Notes: generated from the sequence alone by a model not told the origin. Counted from the first letter of the stretch, positions 17,994 to 27,319 are shown. The stretch is 64,000 nt of DNA from Sinimarinibacterium arenosum (GCF_005047655.1 NZ_SUKF01000003.1:310001-374000); one strand, 5' to 3'. Translations and numbers: made by a program.

Positions 17994-18692
17994 ATGCCAA
18001 TGCAAGGAAAACTGATCCTCGTGGTCGAGGATGAGGCCCCCATCCGCGAGATGCTGCGCTTCGCGCTGAACCGGGCCGAATTTCGGGTGGCGGAAGCCTC
18101 CGGAGCGCAGGAGGCACGCTTGCGTGTTGCCGACGAGCGTCCTGATCTGATTCTGATGGACTGGATGATGCCGGGCATCTCCGGGGTGGAACTGACGCGC
18201 GAATTCAAGGCTCAGGCGACGACCCGGGATATTCCGATCATCATGGTGACCGCGCGCGCCGAGGAAGAAGACAAGATTCGGGGGCTCAACATCGGTTGTG
18301 ACGACTATGTGTCCAAGCCGTTTTCATATCCCGAGTTGATCGCACGCATTCAGGCGGTCTTGCGCCGTGCGGTTCCCGGCGGAGAGGAAGAGCGAGTTGC
18401 GATTAACGGTCTTGAAGTCGACGCTGCAAGCCAGCGCGTCACCGCCAAAGGTCAGCCGGTGCGCCTCGGTCCGACCGAATATCGTTTGTTGCACTTCTTC
18501 GTCAGTCATCCTGAGCGTGTCTACACCCGCGAACAGGTCTTGGATCGGGTCTGGGGACAGAACGTGTATGTCGAGGAGCGCACGGTGGACGTGCATATCC
18601 GGAGGCTGCGCAAGGCACTAGAGCCGTTTGGGTATGACGCAATGATCCAGACGGTGCGCGGTTCCGGATATCGGTTCTCAGAAACCCTCTGA
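17994..18692 (+). CDS. phoB: Phosphate regulon response regulator PhoB
   Basis: The OmpR-class regulator has a receiver domain (about residues 6-125) with phospho-acceptor D56 in LILMDWMMPG and Lys in YVSKPFS. Its winged-helix DNA-binding domain has LGPTEYRLLHFFVSHPERVYTREQ and VDVHIRRLRKALEP, nearly identical to E. coli PhoB. The ATG at 17994 gives 232 residues; a second ATG at 18000 is equally possible. The frame is open further upstream but lacks homology. Four bases separate it from phoR. Confidence 0.95.
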   Translation: MPMQGKLILVVEDEAPIREMLRFALNRAEFRVAEASGAQEARLRVADERPDLILMDWMMPGISGVELTREFKAQATTRDIPIIMVTARAEEEDKIRGLNIGCDDYVSKPFSYPELIARIQAVLRRAVPGGEEERVAINGLEVDAASQRVTAKGQPVRLGPTEYRLLHFFVSHPERVYTREQVLDRVWGQNVYVEERTVDVHIRRLRKALEPFGYDAMIQTVRGSGYRFSETL

Positions 18693-18696
18693 GGCC

Positions 18697-20130
18697 ATGT
18701 CCAGCCGGCCTGAACTTGCACGGCCGGCCGTCGCGCCGACCGATTCGGCAACGCCGCCGAATGCGGTACAGCGACGTCCGGAATTTCGGGGCTGGACTCT
18801 GTGGCGTCGCGAATTGTTGCGACTCGCTGTCGTGGCCACAATCGGCGCTCTGGTCGGCGTCTGGTTTGACGCGCCGGTTGCCGGTGTCGCTGTCGTGCTG
18901 GTCCTGGTTCTGTTGGTCCAGATAAGGCACCTGATTCAGCTGCGGATCTGGCTGCAGCATCCGAAGCGCTATGACCTCCCTGAGCCGGGCGGGTTGTGGG
19001 GTGAAGCCTTTGACGCGCTGCTGGACTTGCAGCGCAAGAACCGGAAGAAAAAGAAAAAGCTCGCAGCGATCCTGGCGCAGTTCCAGGCGTCGACGGCGGC
19101 GCTGCCGGACGGCGCCGTTGTGCTCGGGCCGCGCGGAGAGATTTCCTGGTTCAACACTGCGGCGCGGACGCTGCTTGGGCTGCGGGTGCCGCAGGACATC
19201 GGGATTCGCGTACCCAATCTGATCCGGCATCCGATCTTCACCGACTATTTCGAGAAGGCGCACTTCGAGGGTGAGGTTGAGGTGCCGTCACCGGTTAACA
19301 ACAGCAAGACCCTGCTGTTGCGGGTGATTCCCTATGGCAACAATCAGCGTCTGCTGATCGCGCGTGACGTCTCGGAACGTCAGATGCTGGAGGTGGCACG
19401 GCGCGATTTTGTCGCCAATGCCTCCCATGAGTTGCGTACGCCCCTGACGGTGCTGCGTGGTTATCTGGACATGATGGAAATGGATGCCCAGGGCAACGGT
19501 GTGTTGTCGCCGTGGGCGGCACCGTTGTCGGAGATGCGCAATCAAGCATTGCGGATGGAGTCGCTGGTCAATGACATGCTCAAGTTGGCGCGCTTGGAGG
19601 CCGGTCGTGCTCAGGCGCGCGATGAGAAGCTTGATCCGCCGGGTCTGATTCGACGCACCGTCGAAGAGGCACGCACCCTGTCCAAGGGACAGCATCGTTT
19701 CGAGGTCGAGATCGACGAGGGACTGAAGTTGACCGGCCCTGAAGCTGCGTTGCACAGCATTTTCCAGAATCTGGTCACCAACGCCGTGCGCTACACCCCG
19801 GTTGGAGGTGCGGTGCATGTGAGCTGGCGCGAAACAGCAGAAGGCGCTCGCTTTGCGGTCGAGGACACCGGCATTGGTGTTGCGCCGCAGGATATTCCGA
19901 GATTGACCGAGCGCTTCTATCGTGTCGATGTGGGTCGATCCCGCGCCAGCGGCGGGACCGGGCTGGGGTTATCGATTGTCAAACACGCATTGGATGCATT
20001 TGATGCGCAGCTGGATGTCGACAGCGAGATCGGTGTCGGTAGCACTTTTGCCTGTATGTTTCCGCCGCATCGCGTCATCCGGGATCCGGTGCCGGGTTCC
20101 ACAAAGGATAGTCTGCCTACCGCGCATTGA
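18697..20130 (+). CDS. phoR: Phosphate regulon sensor histidine kinase PhoR
   Basis: The 477-residue membrane kinase controls PhoB. A membrane region spans about residues 40-80, then a lysine-rich patch (KNRKKKKK, about 114-121). A PAS domain (about 125-225) follows, then the HisKA box with H244 in NASHELRTPL. The HATPase domain shows NLVTNAVRYTP, DTGIGVAPQD and GTGLGLSIV. The absence of a large periplasmic sensor domain is typical of PhoR, which senses phosphate through PstSCAB-PhoU. The N-terminal ~35 residues are longer than in E. coli. Confidence 0.94.
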   Translation: MSSRPELARPAVAPTDSATPPNAVQRRPEFRGWTLWRRELLRLAVVATIGALVGVWFDAPVAGVAVVLVLVLLVQIRHLIQLRIWLQHPKRYDLPEPGGLWGEAFDALLDLQRKNRKKKKKLAAILAQFQASTAALPDGAVVLGPRGEISWFNTAARTLLGLRVPQDIGIRVPNLIRHPIFTDYFEKAHFEGEVEVPSPVNNSKTLLLRVIPYGNNQRLLIARDVSERQMLEVARRDFVANASHELRTPLTVLRGYLDMMEMDAQGNGVLSPWAAPLSEMRNQALRMESLVNDMLKLARLEAGRAQARDEKLDPPGLIRRTVEEARTLSKGQHRFEVEIDEGLKLTGPEAALHSIFQNLVTNAVRYTPVGGAVHVSWRETAEGARFAVEDTGIGVAPQDIPRLTERFYRVDVGRSRASGGTGLGLSIVKHALDAFDAQLDVDSEIGVGSTFACMFPPHRVIRDPVPGSTKDSLPTAH

Positions 20131-20214
20131 CGCTTGGTGCGTCAAAGGATCTGTTTTTTCCGCACAACCCCTGCAGGCAGCTGCGGCGGGTGACTGACGG
20201 TTCGGGGGCAGGTG

Positions 20215-20245
20215 AAAACAAAAAAAGACCGCCTGACGGCGGTCT
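20215..20245 (-). terminator. Intrinsic terminator of the pst operon
   Basis: Stem AGACCGCC/GGCGGTCT (8 bp, perfect) with a 4-base loop lies 21 bases after the pstB stop and is followed on the minus strand by a run of T. It sits between the convergent phoR and pstB genes. Confidence 0.85.
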
Positions 20246-20266
20246 CTTCGTTTGTTGCAACGGTTG

Positions 20267-21121
20267 TCAGCCGAAACGACCGGTAATGTAGTCCTCTGTA
20301 CGGGTTTCACGTGGCTTGGTGAACAGCTGGTCGGTTGTGCCATATTCGACCAGATCCCCGAGATACATGAAGGCCGAAAAGTCCGATGCACGTGCAGCTT
20401 GCTGCATGTTATGCGTGACGATTGCGATCGTGTAATCGGTCTTCAGCTGGTAAATCAGCTCCTCGATCTTGGCCGTGGAAATCGGGTCCAATGCCGAGGT
20501 CGGTTCGTCCAGCAGCAGCACCGACGGCCGCACTGCGACCGAGCGGGCGATGCACAAACGTTGCTGCTGGCCGCCTGACAGGCCCAAGCCACTGGCGTTG
20601 AGCTTGTCCTTGACTTCATCCCACAAAGCGGTGCGCTTCAGCGCATCCTCGACGCGGTCGTTCATCTCGGACTTCGGCAGCTTTTCGTACAAGCGAATGC
20701 CGTAGGCGATATTGTCGTAGATCGACATCGGAAACGGGGTCGGCTTCTGAAACACCATGCCCACGCGTGCGCGCAGCATGTTCAGGTCGGTGCCGGGTGC
20801 CAGGATGTTTTGGCCGTCAAGCAGCACCTCGCCTTCGGCGCGCTGTCCCGGATACAGGTCATACATCCGATTGAGGATGCGCAGCAGTGTCGACTTTCCG
20901 CAGCCGGAGGGGCCGATGAATGCCGTCACGCGACGATCGAACAGCGGCAGCGAGATCGAGTTCAGCGCGCGATTTTCGCCGTAGTAGAAGTTCAGATTGC
21001 GAATCGAAATCTTCTCTGCGGGCGTCTCTACCTTCGTGTCATCGGTTATCACGGTTTTGGTCAGATCCACGTTGGGACGTTCTTGCATGGCGGATACCGT
21101 TTTGGATTCTAGATCGTTCAT
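20267..21121 (-). CDS. pstB: Phosphate ABC transporter ATPase PstB
   Basis: The ATPase of the high-affinity phosphate importer. The 284-residue protein has Walker [10 protein letters not shown] (about residues 70-78), the signature [16 protein letters not shown] and Walker [15 protein letters not shown] 36-residue N-terminal extension before the core makes it longer than E. coli PstB (257). It overlaps pstA by four bases and is the last gene of the operon. Confidence 0.97.
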   Translation of the reverse strand: MNDLESKTVSAMQERPNVDLTKTVITDDTKVETPAEKISIRNLNFYYGENRALNSISLPLFDRRVTAFIGPSGCGKSTLLRILNRMYDLYPGQRAEGEVLLDGQNILAPGTDLNMLRARVGMVFQKPTPFPMSIYDNIAYGIRLYEKLPKSEMNDRVEDALKRTALWDEVKDKLNASGLGLSGGQQQRLCIARSVAVRPSVLLLDEPTSALDPISTAKIEELIYQLKTDYTIAIVTHNMQQAARASDFSAFMYLGDLVEYGTTDQLFTKPRETRTEDYITGRFG

Positions 21122-21975
21122 CGATCGGACGCTCGCTGGGCGGACAGCGCGCGCGCTGCGATATTCAGCGACAACACGGCCAGCGTGATGATCAGCGCGC
21201 CGACCCAGGCCAGGCGCTGCCAGTCTTCGTACGGCGATAGCGCGAACTGGAAGATCACGACAGGCAGGTTGGCCATCGGCGCATTCATGTCGGTGCTCCA
21301 GAACTGGTTGTTCAGCGAGGTGAACAGCAGCGGAGCGGTTTCGCCGCTGATACGGGCGATCGCCAACAGAATGCCGGTAATCAATCCGGCGCGGGCAGCG
21401 CGATAGCAGATCTGCTGAATCACCATCCAGCGAGGTGCGCCCAGAGCCGATGCGGCCTCGCGCAGGCTGTCAGGCACCAGCAGCAGCATGTCTTCAGTGG
21501 TTCGGACGACTACGGGCAACACCAGGATTGCCAGGGCGACCGAGCCGGCCCAAGCTGAGAAGTGCCCCATCGGTCGCACCATGATCTCGTACACAAACAG
21601 ACCAACGACGATGGAGGGAGCAGACAGCAGCACATCGTTGATGAATCGAACGACCATGGTGAGCTTGGTATTGCGGCCGTACTCGGCCATGAAGGTGCCG
21701 GCGAGCATGCCGATCGGCGTGCCGATCAGCGTCGCGACCACGGTCTGCACGATGCTGCCGAAAATCGGATTCAGCAGTCCGCCCTCACCCCCGGGCGGCG
21801 GAGTCATCTCAGAGAACACCGCCCAGTTCAGTCCGCCGAACCCCTTGGCGAAAAGTGTCGCAAGGATCCATGCCAGGGCCAGAAGGCCCAGGGCTGCGGC
21901 TGCAAATGAGCAAACCATCGCGATTTTGTGCGAGCGCTTGCGGCGCGCGTATTGCTTGAGGACTGCCGGATTCAT
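21118..21975 (-). CDS. pstA: Phosphate ABC transporter permease PstA
   Basis: The 285-residue inner-membrane permease has six membrane segments and the EAA-type motif [23 protein letters not shown] (about residues 167-189) that docks on PstB. N-terminal [22 protein letters not shown] is typical of PstA. One base separates its start from the pstC stop. Confidence 0.96.
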   Translation of the reverse strand: MNPAVLKQYARRKRSHKIAMVCSFAAAALGLLALAWILATLFAKGFGGLNWAVFSEMTPPPGGEGGLLNPIFGSIVQTVVATLIGTPIGMLAGTFMAEYGRNTKLTMVVRFINDVLLSAPSIVVGLFVYEIMVRPMGHFSAWAGSVALAILVLPVVVRTTEDMLLLVPDSLREAASALGAPRWMVIQQICYRAARAGLITGILLAIARISGETAPLLFTSLNNQFWSTDMNAPMANLPVVIFQFALSPYEDWQRLAWVGALIITLAVLSLNIAARALSAQRASDR

Positions 21976-21976
21976 G

Positions 21977-22957
21977 TTATTTGCCTTCCGCGCGCTTCAT
22001 TCGGGCCAGCAGCAATCTCGCGCCGGCCAGAACAATGAAGGTGATCACGAACAGGATCAGGCCGAGTGCGATCAATGAGGAGGTGTACAACTCGCCGTCA
22101 GCTTCGGTGAACTCGTTGGCGATGCTGGCAGAGATTGTGGTACCCGGTGCCAGCAGAGAATTGGCGATGCGATGAGCGTTGCCGATCACGAACGTCACCG
22201 CCATGGTCTCGCCCAGTGCACGACCCAAACCCAGCATGACGCCGCCGATGACGCCGGTGCGCGTGTAGGGCAGCACGATGTCGCGAACGACTTCCCAGGT
22301 TGTGCAGCCGAGGCCGTAGGCTGACTCCTTGAGCATCGGGGGAACCGTTTCGAACACGTCGCGGGTGATGGATGTGATGAACGGCAGCACCATGATGCTG
22401 AGGATCAGGGCTGCGGTCAGAATACCGATGCCGTAGGGCGGCCCGGCGAACAGATTGGACAGGACCGGAATGTCCTCGAACGCACTGATCAGCCACGGCT
22501 GCAAGGTGCGCTGGAGTAGCGGCGCGAGTACAAACAATCCCCAGATGCCATAAATGATGCTGGGGATGCCGGCGAGCAGCTCGATCGCGGTGCTGATCGG
22601 GCGCTTCAAGCGCGGCGGGCACAGCTCAGTCAGGAAAATGGCAATGCCGAGGCTCAACGGTACGCCGATCAGCATGGCAATGAAGGAGGTCACCACGGTA
22701 CCGAAAATCGGAGCGGCTGCGCCGAATTTTTCGGTGACCGGATTCCAGGATTCGGTGTAGATGAATGAAAATCCGTAGGCGCGCAGCGCCGGGATTGAGC
22801 CGTCGACCAGGGCCACGATAACGCCGCCAAGCATGACCAGTACGGTGATTGCGGCGATGCGGGTCAATACCTTGACCACGCCGTCCAGCATTTGATTGCG
22901 TCTCAACATCGGGAGCGCACTGGCGCTGGGTGAAAGACCGCTGTCGACTGCGTTCAA
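21977..22957 (-). CDS. pstC: Phosphate ABC transporter permease PstC
   Basis: The 326-residue permease has an N-terminal membrane helix (about residues 33-53) and the PstC motif [23 protein letters not shown]. The coupling loop [26 protein letters not shown] also fits the family. It pairs with PstA to form the phosphate channel. A hairpin separates it from pstS, which may lower its expression relative to the binding protein. Confidence 0.96.
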   Translation of the reverse strand: MNAVDSGLSPSASALPMLRRNQMLDGVVKVLTRIAAITVLVMLGGVIVALVDGSIPALRAYGFSFIYTESWNPVTEKFGAAAPIFGTVVTSFIAMLIGVPLSLGIAIFLTELCPPRLKRPISTAIELLAGIPSIIYGIWGLFVLAPLLQRTLQPWLISAFEDIPVLSNLFAGPPYGIGILTAALILSIMVLPFITSITRDVFETVPPMLKESAYGLGCTTWEVVRDIVLPYTRTGVIGGVMLGLGRALGETMAVTFVIGNAHRIANSLLAPGTTISASIANEFTEADGELYTSSLIALGLILFVITFIVLAGARLLLARMKRAEGK

Positions 22958-23014
22958 GACTAACCTCTGCGTTCTGGCAGTACCGGGGCAGAATCCTGCC
23001 CGGTGTTCAGACGG

Positions 23015-23045
23015 AAGGGAAGCGGGCCGATGGCCCGCTTCCCTT
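23015..23045 (-). terminator. Hairpin between pstS and pstC (partial terminator or mRNA stabiliser)
   Basis: A 14-bp perfect stem (AAGGGAAGCGGGCC / GGCCCGCTTCCCTT) with a 3-base loop lies 20 bases after pstS. The minus-strand 3' side is CCGTC rather than a T-run, so full termination is doubtful. A stable hairpin here would favour pstS over pstCAB. Confidence 0.7.
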
Positions 23046-23065
23046 TGCCTCAGCGTAAAACAGAC

Positions 23066-24112
23066 TTACTTCCAGATCGAGGCGCCAGAAGCGTCCTTGA
23101 TCTCACCCCATGTCTTCTCAACCATCTCGACCACCGCAGCCGGCATCGGCACGTAGTCGAGTTCCAGCGCCATGTCGCCACCGTTCTTGTAGGCCCAGTC
23201 GAAGAACTTGAGGGCCGACTTGACGTCATCAGCGTTCTGCGGCTTGGCATAGACCAGAATGAAAGTCGCGGCGGTGATCGGCCAGCTGTCAGCGCCTGGC
23301 TGGTTGGCGAGGATCACGCCATAGCCCGGAACCGACGACCAGTCGGCATTCGCTGCCGCAGCCTGGAATGTCGAACCGTCCGGCGAAACCGTCTTGCCGT
23401 CCTTGTTCAGCATCTTGGCGTAGGACATCTTGTTCTGCTTGGCATAGGCATACTCGACGTAGCCGATCGCACCATTGGTCTGCGAGACCATGTTGGCGAC
23501 GCCTTCGTTGCCCTTGCCGCCGATACCGACCGGCCATTCAACCGACTTGTCGACACCGACGTTGACGCGCCAGTTGTTGCTGACCGCACCCAGGTAATAG
23601 GTGAAGTTGTAGGTGGTGCCTGAGCCGTCCGAGCGATGCACCACCGCAATGGCGGTCTTCGGCAGCGTCAATCCGGGGTTCAGCGCGGCAATTGCCTTGT
23701 CGTTCCACTTCGAGATCTTGCCGTAGAAGATGTCGGCCAGAGTCGGGCCGTCGAGGACGAGCTGTCCGGCTTCAATGCCCTTGACGTTGATTACCGGCAC
23801 GACGCCGCCCATGACCATCGGGAACTGGATCAACCCGGTTTCCGTGAGCTCGCTGCCGCTCAGCGGTGCATCGGTGGCACCGAAAGTCACCGTCTTGGCC
23901 TTGATCTGCTTGATGCCGCCGCCAGAGCCGATCGACTGATAGTTCAGTCCGATATTGGTCTCCTTCTTATACGCGTCGGCCCATTTGGCATAGATGGGGT
24001 AGGGAAAGGTAGCGCCCGCGCCTGAAATGTCAGCGGCGAAAGCGTTGCATGCGACGACAGCGCCGGCGACAGCCAGCGATGCACGTGCAATAGACTTGCG
24101 AAACAGGGTCAC
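23066..24112 (-). CDS. pstS: Periplasmic phosphate-binding protein PstS
   Basis: The 348-residue protein has a signal peptide ending NAFA (about residue 26). Mature motifs include ISGAGATFPYPIYAKWADAY and YQSIGSGGGIKQI, with VTFGATDAPLS and HRSDGSGTTYNFTYYL further on; the Ser/Asp/Arg/Thr residues in these bind phosphate. The start is a GTG with GAGGAGA upstream. It is the first gene of pstSCAB and is divergent from phoU. Confidence 0.97.
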   Translation of the reverse strand: MTLFRKSIARASLAVAGAVVACNAFAADISGAGATFPYPIYAKWADAYKKETNIGLNYQSIGSGGGIKQIKAKTVTFGATDAPLSGSELTETGLIQFPMVMGGVVPVINVKGIEAGQLVLDGPTLADIFYGKISKWNDKAIAALNPGLTLPKTAIAVVHRSDGSGTTYNFTYYLGAVSNNWRVNVGVDKSVEWPVGIGGKGNEGVANMVSQTNGAIGYVEYAYAKQNKMSYAKMLNKDGKTVSPDGSTFQAAAANADWSSVPGYGVILANQPGADSWPITAATFILVYAKPQNADDVKSALKFFDWAYKNGGDMALELDYVPMPAAVVEMVEKTWGEIKDASGASIWK

Positions 24113-24147
24113 GAGTGTCTCCTCAGTGGGACTGAAAATTCGACGCG

Positions 24148-24182
24148 AGGTTAGCCGCGTTACTTTGCAGTTTCGTTGCAGT
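24148..24182 (-). promoter_or_regulatory. Candidate PhoB-dependent promoter of pstS
   Basis: On the minus strand ACTGCAA occurs twice, 11 bases apart (plus-strand TTGCAGT at 24165-24171 and 24176-24182). It is followed after 11 bases by TAACCT, a weak -10. The spacing is Pho-box-like and the orientation is toward pstS, but half-site similarity to CTGTCAT is only moderate. Confidence 0.4.
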
Positions 24183-24215
24183 CGTGCAATTGCCGATTCC
24201 AGCCGTCTGCCCGGA

Positions 24216-24276
24216 ATGTCATCAAATTGTCACAATGGCTTCATCTGCGGGTCATCGTGCCGGCGCACAGTGATAC
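24216..24276 (+). promoter_or_regulatory. Pho box array facing phoU
   Basis: Half-sites ATGTCAT (24216), TTGTCAC (24227), GCTTCAT (24238) and GGGTCAT (24249) recur exactly every 11 bases. TGATAC at 24271-24276 could be the -10. The same TGATAC follows the Pho array before the porin gene. Orientation is toward phoU, though PhoB bound here might also affect pstS. Confidence 0.6.
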
Positions 24277-24381
24277 GTCGGGGCGCGATGGGGTCGAGCG
24301 CGCCAGCTAGGAAATTCGCCGGCCCGATGTCATAGTTTTGAGTCAGTTGGCCATCTCATTATTAAGGATAAAGCTCCATCC

Positions 24382-25095
24382 ATGGAAACCTCGAATCTGC
24401 GCCAGCATATCTCGACCCAGTTCAATGCAGAACTGGAGGACGTCCGTCAGCGCGTCATGGCGATGGGGGGGCTGGTCGAGCAACAGATCATCGATGCGAC
24501 TGAAGCTCTGTCGATGATGGATGCCGATATGGCGGATCGTGTCGCAGCAGCTGATTTTCGTATCAATCAGCTGGAAGTGGCGATCGATGAGGAGTGCTCA
24601 TTGATCCTGGCGCGGCGTCAGCCCGCCGCCGGCGATCTGAGGCTGGTCTATGCGGTCATCAAGACGATTACGGATCTCGAGCGGATCGGCGACGAGGCGG
24701 CCAAGATCGCACGCATGGCGCATGACCTGTCCGCCCATGAGCGCCTGACTGAGAGGGTATTCGAGGTCACGCATCTGTCACGGCAGGTGTCCGGCATGGT
24801 CCATGGTGCGCTCGACGCATTTGCGCGGATGGATGTCGACGCCGCCCTTGCGGTCGCGCGCCAGGATCGCGAAGTCGATCGCGAGTACGAGGCGCTGATG
24901 CGTCAGTGCATCACATTCATGATGGAAGATCCGCGCACGATTCGCCGGGTCATCGACATTCTTTGGTGCGTGCGTGCGCTCGAGCGGATTGGCGACCACG
25001 CGAAGAACATCTCGGAGTACGTCATTTATCTGGTGAAGGGAAAAGACGTGCGCCACCTGTCAATCGAGTCGATGGAAAGCGAACTCAAGCGCTGA
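24382..25095 (+). CDS. phoU: Phosphate transport system regulator PhoU
   Basis: The 237-residue all-helical protein consists of two PhoU three-helix repeats. Each carries a metal-binding signature of the E(D)xxxD type (ADRVAAADFRINQLE, about residues 51-65; and TDLERIGDEAAKIARMAH, about 95-112; repeated as VRALERIGDHAKNISEYVIYL near 195-215). PhoU links PstSCAB to PhoR and represses the Pho response when phosphate is plentiful. In E. coli it is the last gene of pstSCAB-phoU; here it is divergent from pstS on its own transcript. Confidence 0.96.
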   Translation: METSNLRQHISTQFNAELEDVRQRVMAMGGLVEQQIIDATEALSMMDADMADRVAAADFRINQLEVAIDEECSLILARRQPAAGDLRLVYAVIKTITDLERIGDEAAKIARMAHDLSAHERLTERVFEVTHLSRQVSGMVHGALDAFARMDVDAALAVARQDREVDREYEALMRQCITFMMEDPRTIRRVIDILWCVRALERIGDHAKNISEYVIYLVKGKDVRHLSIESMESELKR

Positions 25096-25192
25096 TTCCG
25101 GAGACAGGAGCGCCGTACCGGGTTGGATGCTGGGCGGAAATCAGCAGCCATTGACGCTGGGGGCGGGAATGCTCCATACACGAGGAAATTGA

Positions 25193-25975
25193 ATGTCACG
25201 CCAGTGGGTTCGAGTGCTGCTGATGGCCGTTTTGGCGTCTCAGATCGTGGCTTGTGCTCAGAGCCAAGTCCGCCTGTATGACGGACCGGAGCGGACAGTC
25301 GCTGAAATCGCCACCGTGACATTGCCGGAGGCCCTTGAGGTCGAGAAGATCAATGGGGCCCAGGTCCGTGGCGCCAGCGGCATGTTGCGCAAGGGCGATG
25401 TTGACCTGCAGCTTGTGCCTGGACGTTACGAGCTGCTGGTCTATTACAAGGAAATCTGGAACCTGGGCGGAAGCGACGATGCCTTGCGCTCCGATCCGGC
25501 GCGCTTCGTGCTCGATGCTCAGGCTGGCCATCACTATCGAATCGAGTACGCCCACCCGGCGGACTATGAGGCGGCAAAGAAGCTGACAGCGAGTTTCTCC
25601 GGCTGGGTCGACGACACAACGACCGGTCAGCGGGTCATGTCGCAGGATAGCGGCCTTCAGTTCAAGCGTGGCCTTGCGGCGCAGTTGAGTGCTGATCACG
25701 AACTCGAGCGGGTGGCAGAGAAGACTGACGGGCAGCAGGTCGTGCAGCCGTTGCCGGTTCCGACACCCGGCTCCGTTACGGCGACCGCGCCCGTGCCAGT
25801 ATCGGGGCGATTGCCTCCTGTTGATGCGTCGGCGTCGAACGCCACGTCGCCGGCGGGCTCCGAAGGAGAATGGCTGCCGGTCATGAAAAGCTGGTGGTCG
25901 CAGGCAACGCCGTCGGAACGGCGCGCGTTCCTGCTCTGGGTTGGCGAGCGGACAGACAGCCCGTCGCAGCCCTGA
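25193..25975 (+). CDS. Lipoprotein, possibly DUF2057-like
   Basis: The 260-residue protein has a lipoprotein signal with lipobox IVAC (Cys about residue 21). The folded part (about 25-165) has a pattern like DUF2057/YccT proteins (KINGAQVRGASGMLRKGDVDLQLVPGRYELLVYY). A Pro/Ala/Ser-rich linker (about 180-225) and a short tryptophan-rich C-terminus follow. The family call is tentative and the function unknown. A GAGGAAA ribosome binding site precedes the ATG. It lies about 100 bases after phoU and before the Pho-box-controlled porin. Confidence 0.6.
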   Translation: MSRQWVRVLLMAVLASQIVACAQSQVRLYDGPERTVAEIATVTLPEALEVEKINGAQVRGASGMLRKGDVDLQLVPGRYELLVYYKEIWNLGGSDDALRSDPARFVLDAQAGHHYRIEYAHPADYEAAKKLTASFSGWVDDTTTGQRVMSQDSGLQFKRGLAAQLSADHELERVAEKTDGQQVVQPLPVPTPGSVTATAPVPVSGRLPPVDASASNATSPAGSEGEWLPVMKSWWSQATPSERRAFLLWVGERTDSPSQP

Positions 25976-26103
25976 CTTCATACTGACGATCCGGCACTCC
26001 CGCGGCCGTGCTCGTCAGGGCGCTGACGATCGAATGACGGAACGGCGTCTGTTGTGAAGGCCGTGCGCTCCATGTACTCCGCTCATTGCGGCATTGCGGT
26101 TGT

Positions 26104-26158
26104 TTGTCACACAACTGTCAGAAAAATGAAAAACGAGCGTCACGGCCGCTCCTGATAC
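26104..26158 (+). promoter_or_regulatory. Pho box and -10 of the porin gene
   Basis: Half-sites TTGTCAC (26104), CTGTCAG (26115), ATGAAAA (26126) and GCGTCAC (26137) recur every 11 bases. TGATAC at 26153-26158 follows nine bases later, close to the spacing of PhoB-activated promoters. It lies in the 300-base gap before the porin and is the best Pho box in the window. Nothing else recognisable is in this gap. Confidence 0.7.
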
Positions 26159-26275
26159 TGCGCGCAGATTGCAGACCGCGATACATGGGGCGCGCTGGCC
26201 GCGAAGATTCCGCAAGGTGCCCGCGTGCTGTGGTCAATACAACATACTTTCCCATCCTGATCAGGAGATGTTTGC

Positions 26276-27319
26276 GTGAAGAAGACTCTGCTTGCAGTCG
26301 CTGTGGGGGCGACCTTTCTGGCACCGTCGATCGCCTCGGCTGCGCCGAAGGTCTACGGCAAGTTCAACTTCGGCCTCGAAAGCACCAAAGAGGAAATCGG
26401 CAATCCGGGCGCCGATGCCGTGTGGGCACTCAACGACAACTCAAACTCTTCGCGCCTTGGTTTCAAGGGTGACGAGGAACTGGGCATCGCCGGGCTGAAG
26501 GCGTTCTATCAGCTGGAATACGGTATTGACCAGTTCCGTGACGAAGGCACTCCGTTCTCGGAGCGCAATATCTTTGCCGGCATCAAGGGCGGCTTTGGTA
26601 GCCTGCGCTTCGGTGGTTTCGATACTTCGGTCAAGGACATCGGCAGCAAGATCGACCTGTTCAACGACCAGGATCTGGCTGACTTTGCGAGCATTCTCGC
26701 CGGTGAGACCCGCAACAAGAATCTGATCCAGTACACCACGCCGAAACTGGGTGATGTGTTCGAATTCGAACTGACTGCACAGCCGGGCGAAGGTCGCACC
26801 GCAGCAACCGACAGCACCGACACCGACACCGGCGTCGCCGATACGTTCTACGCTGCCGCCAAGTTCGACCTGGGCATGGTCAAGCTGAACGCCGCCTACG
26901 CCGCCAACGAAACCACTTCGCTGAAGGCGGACAAGGGTGCGATCGGCAGCCAGGGCAAGAGCATCGACATCATGCGCGTCACCGCCCAGTTCATTCCGTT
27001 CAAGGATCTGCAGGTGGGTGCGCTGTATCAGCTGGCGACGGAAGCGGACGACGACTCGACCGCGGCCGACGAGAGCGACAACCAGGACACCAGCTTCGTG
27101 GTTTCCGCCGGCTACACGATCAACGCCTTTACGATGAAGGCTGAGTTCGGCCAGACCGAAGGCGACGTCAGCAGCGAAAAGCTGACCGAAACCGCGTTCG
27201 GTTTCGATTACAAGCTGAGCAAGTCGTTCATGACGCAGACGCACTACGTGACCATCGAGCAGGATTCGACCAGCGACAAGGACACCCAGTACGGTGTTTC
27301 GGTGATTTACAGCTTCTAA
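26276..27319 (+). CDS. Outer-membrane porin (general Gram-negative porin family)
   Basis: The 347-residue protein has a signal peptide (about residues 1-22, ending ASA). A 16-strand-type porin sequence starts APKVYGKFNFGLES, then SRLGFKGDEELGIAGLKAFYQLEYGID and FGSLRFGGFDT, and ends in the aromatic C-terminal signature YGVSVIYSF needed for outer-membrane insertion. The start is GTG with a CAGGAGA ribosome binding site. The Pho box upstream suggests induction on phosphate starvation, by analogy with PhoE or OprP, although the sequence belongs to the general trimeric porin type rather than the OprP/OprO type. Confidence 0.9.
   Translation: MKKTLLAVAVGATFLAPSIASAAPKVYGKFNFGLESTKEEIGNPGADAVWALNDNSNSSRLGFKGDEELGIAGLKAFYQLEYGIDQFRDEGTPFSERNIFAGIKGGFGSLRFGGFDTSVKDIGSKIDLFNDQDLADFASILAGETRNKNLIQYTTPKLGDVFEFELTAQPGEGRTAATDSTDTDTGVADTFYAAAKFDLGMVKLNAAYAANETTSLKADKGAIGSQGKSIDIMRVTAQFIPFKDLQVGALYQLATEADDDSTAADESDNQDTSFVVSAGYTINAFTMKAEFGQTEGDVSSEKLTETAFGFDYKLSKSFMTQTHYVTIEQDSTSDKDTQYGVSVIYSF

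Noticed and set aside
24187..24193. A third half-site (CAATTGC) in the TTGCAGT array before pstS
   Set aside because: The spacing is right but the sequence is too different from the other two half-sites to count.
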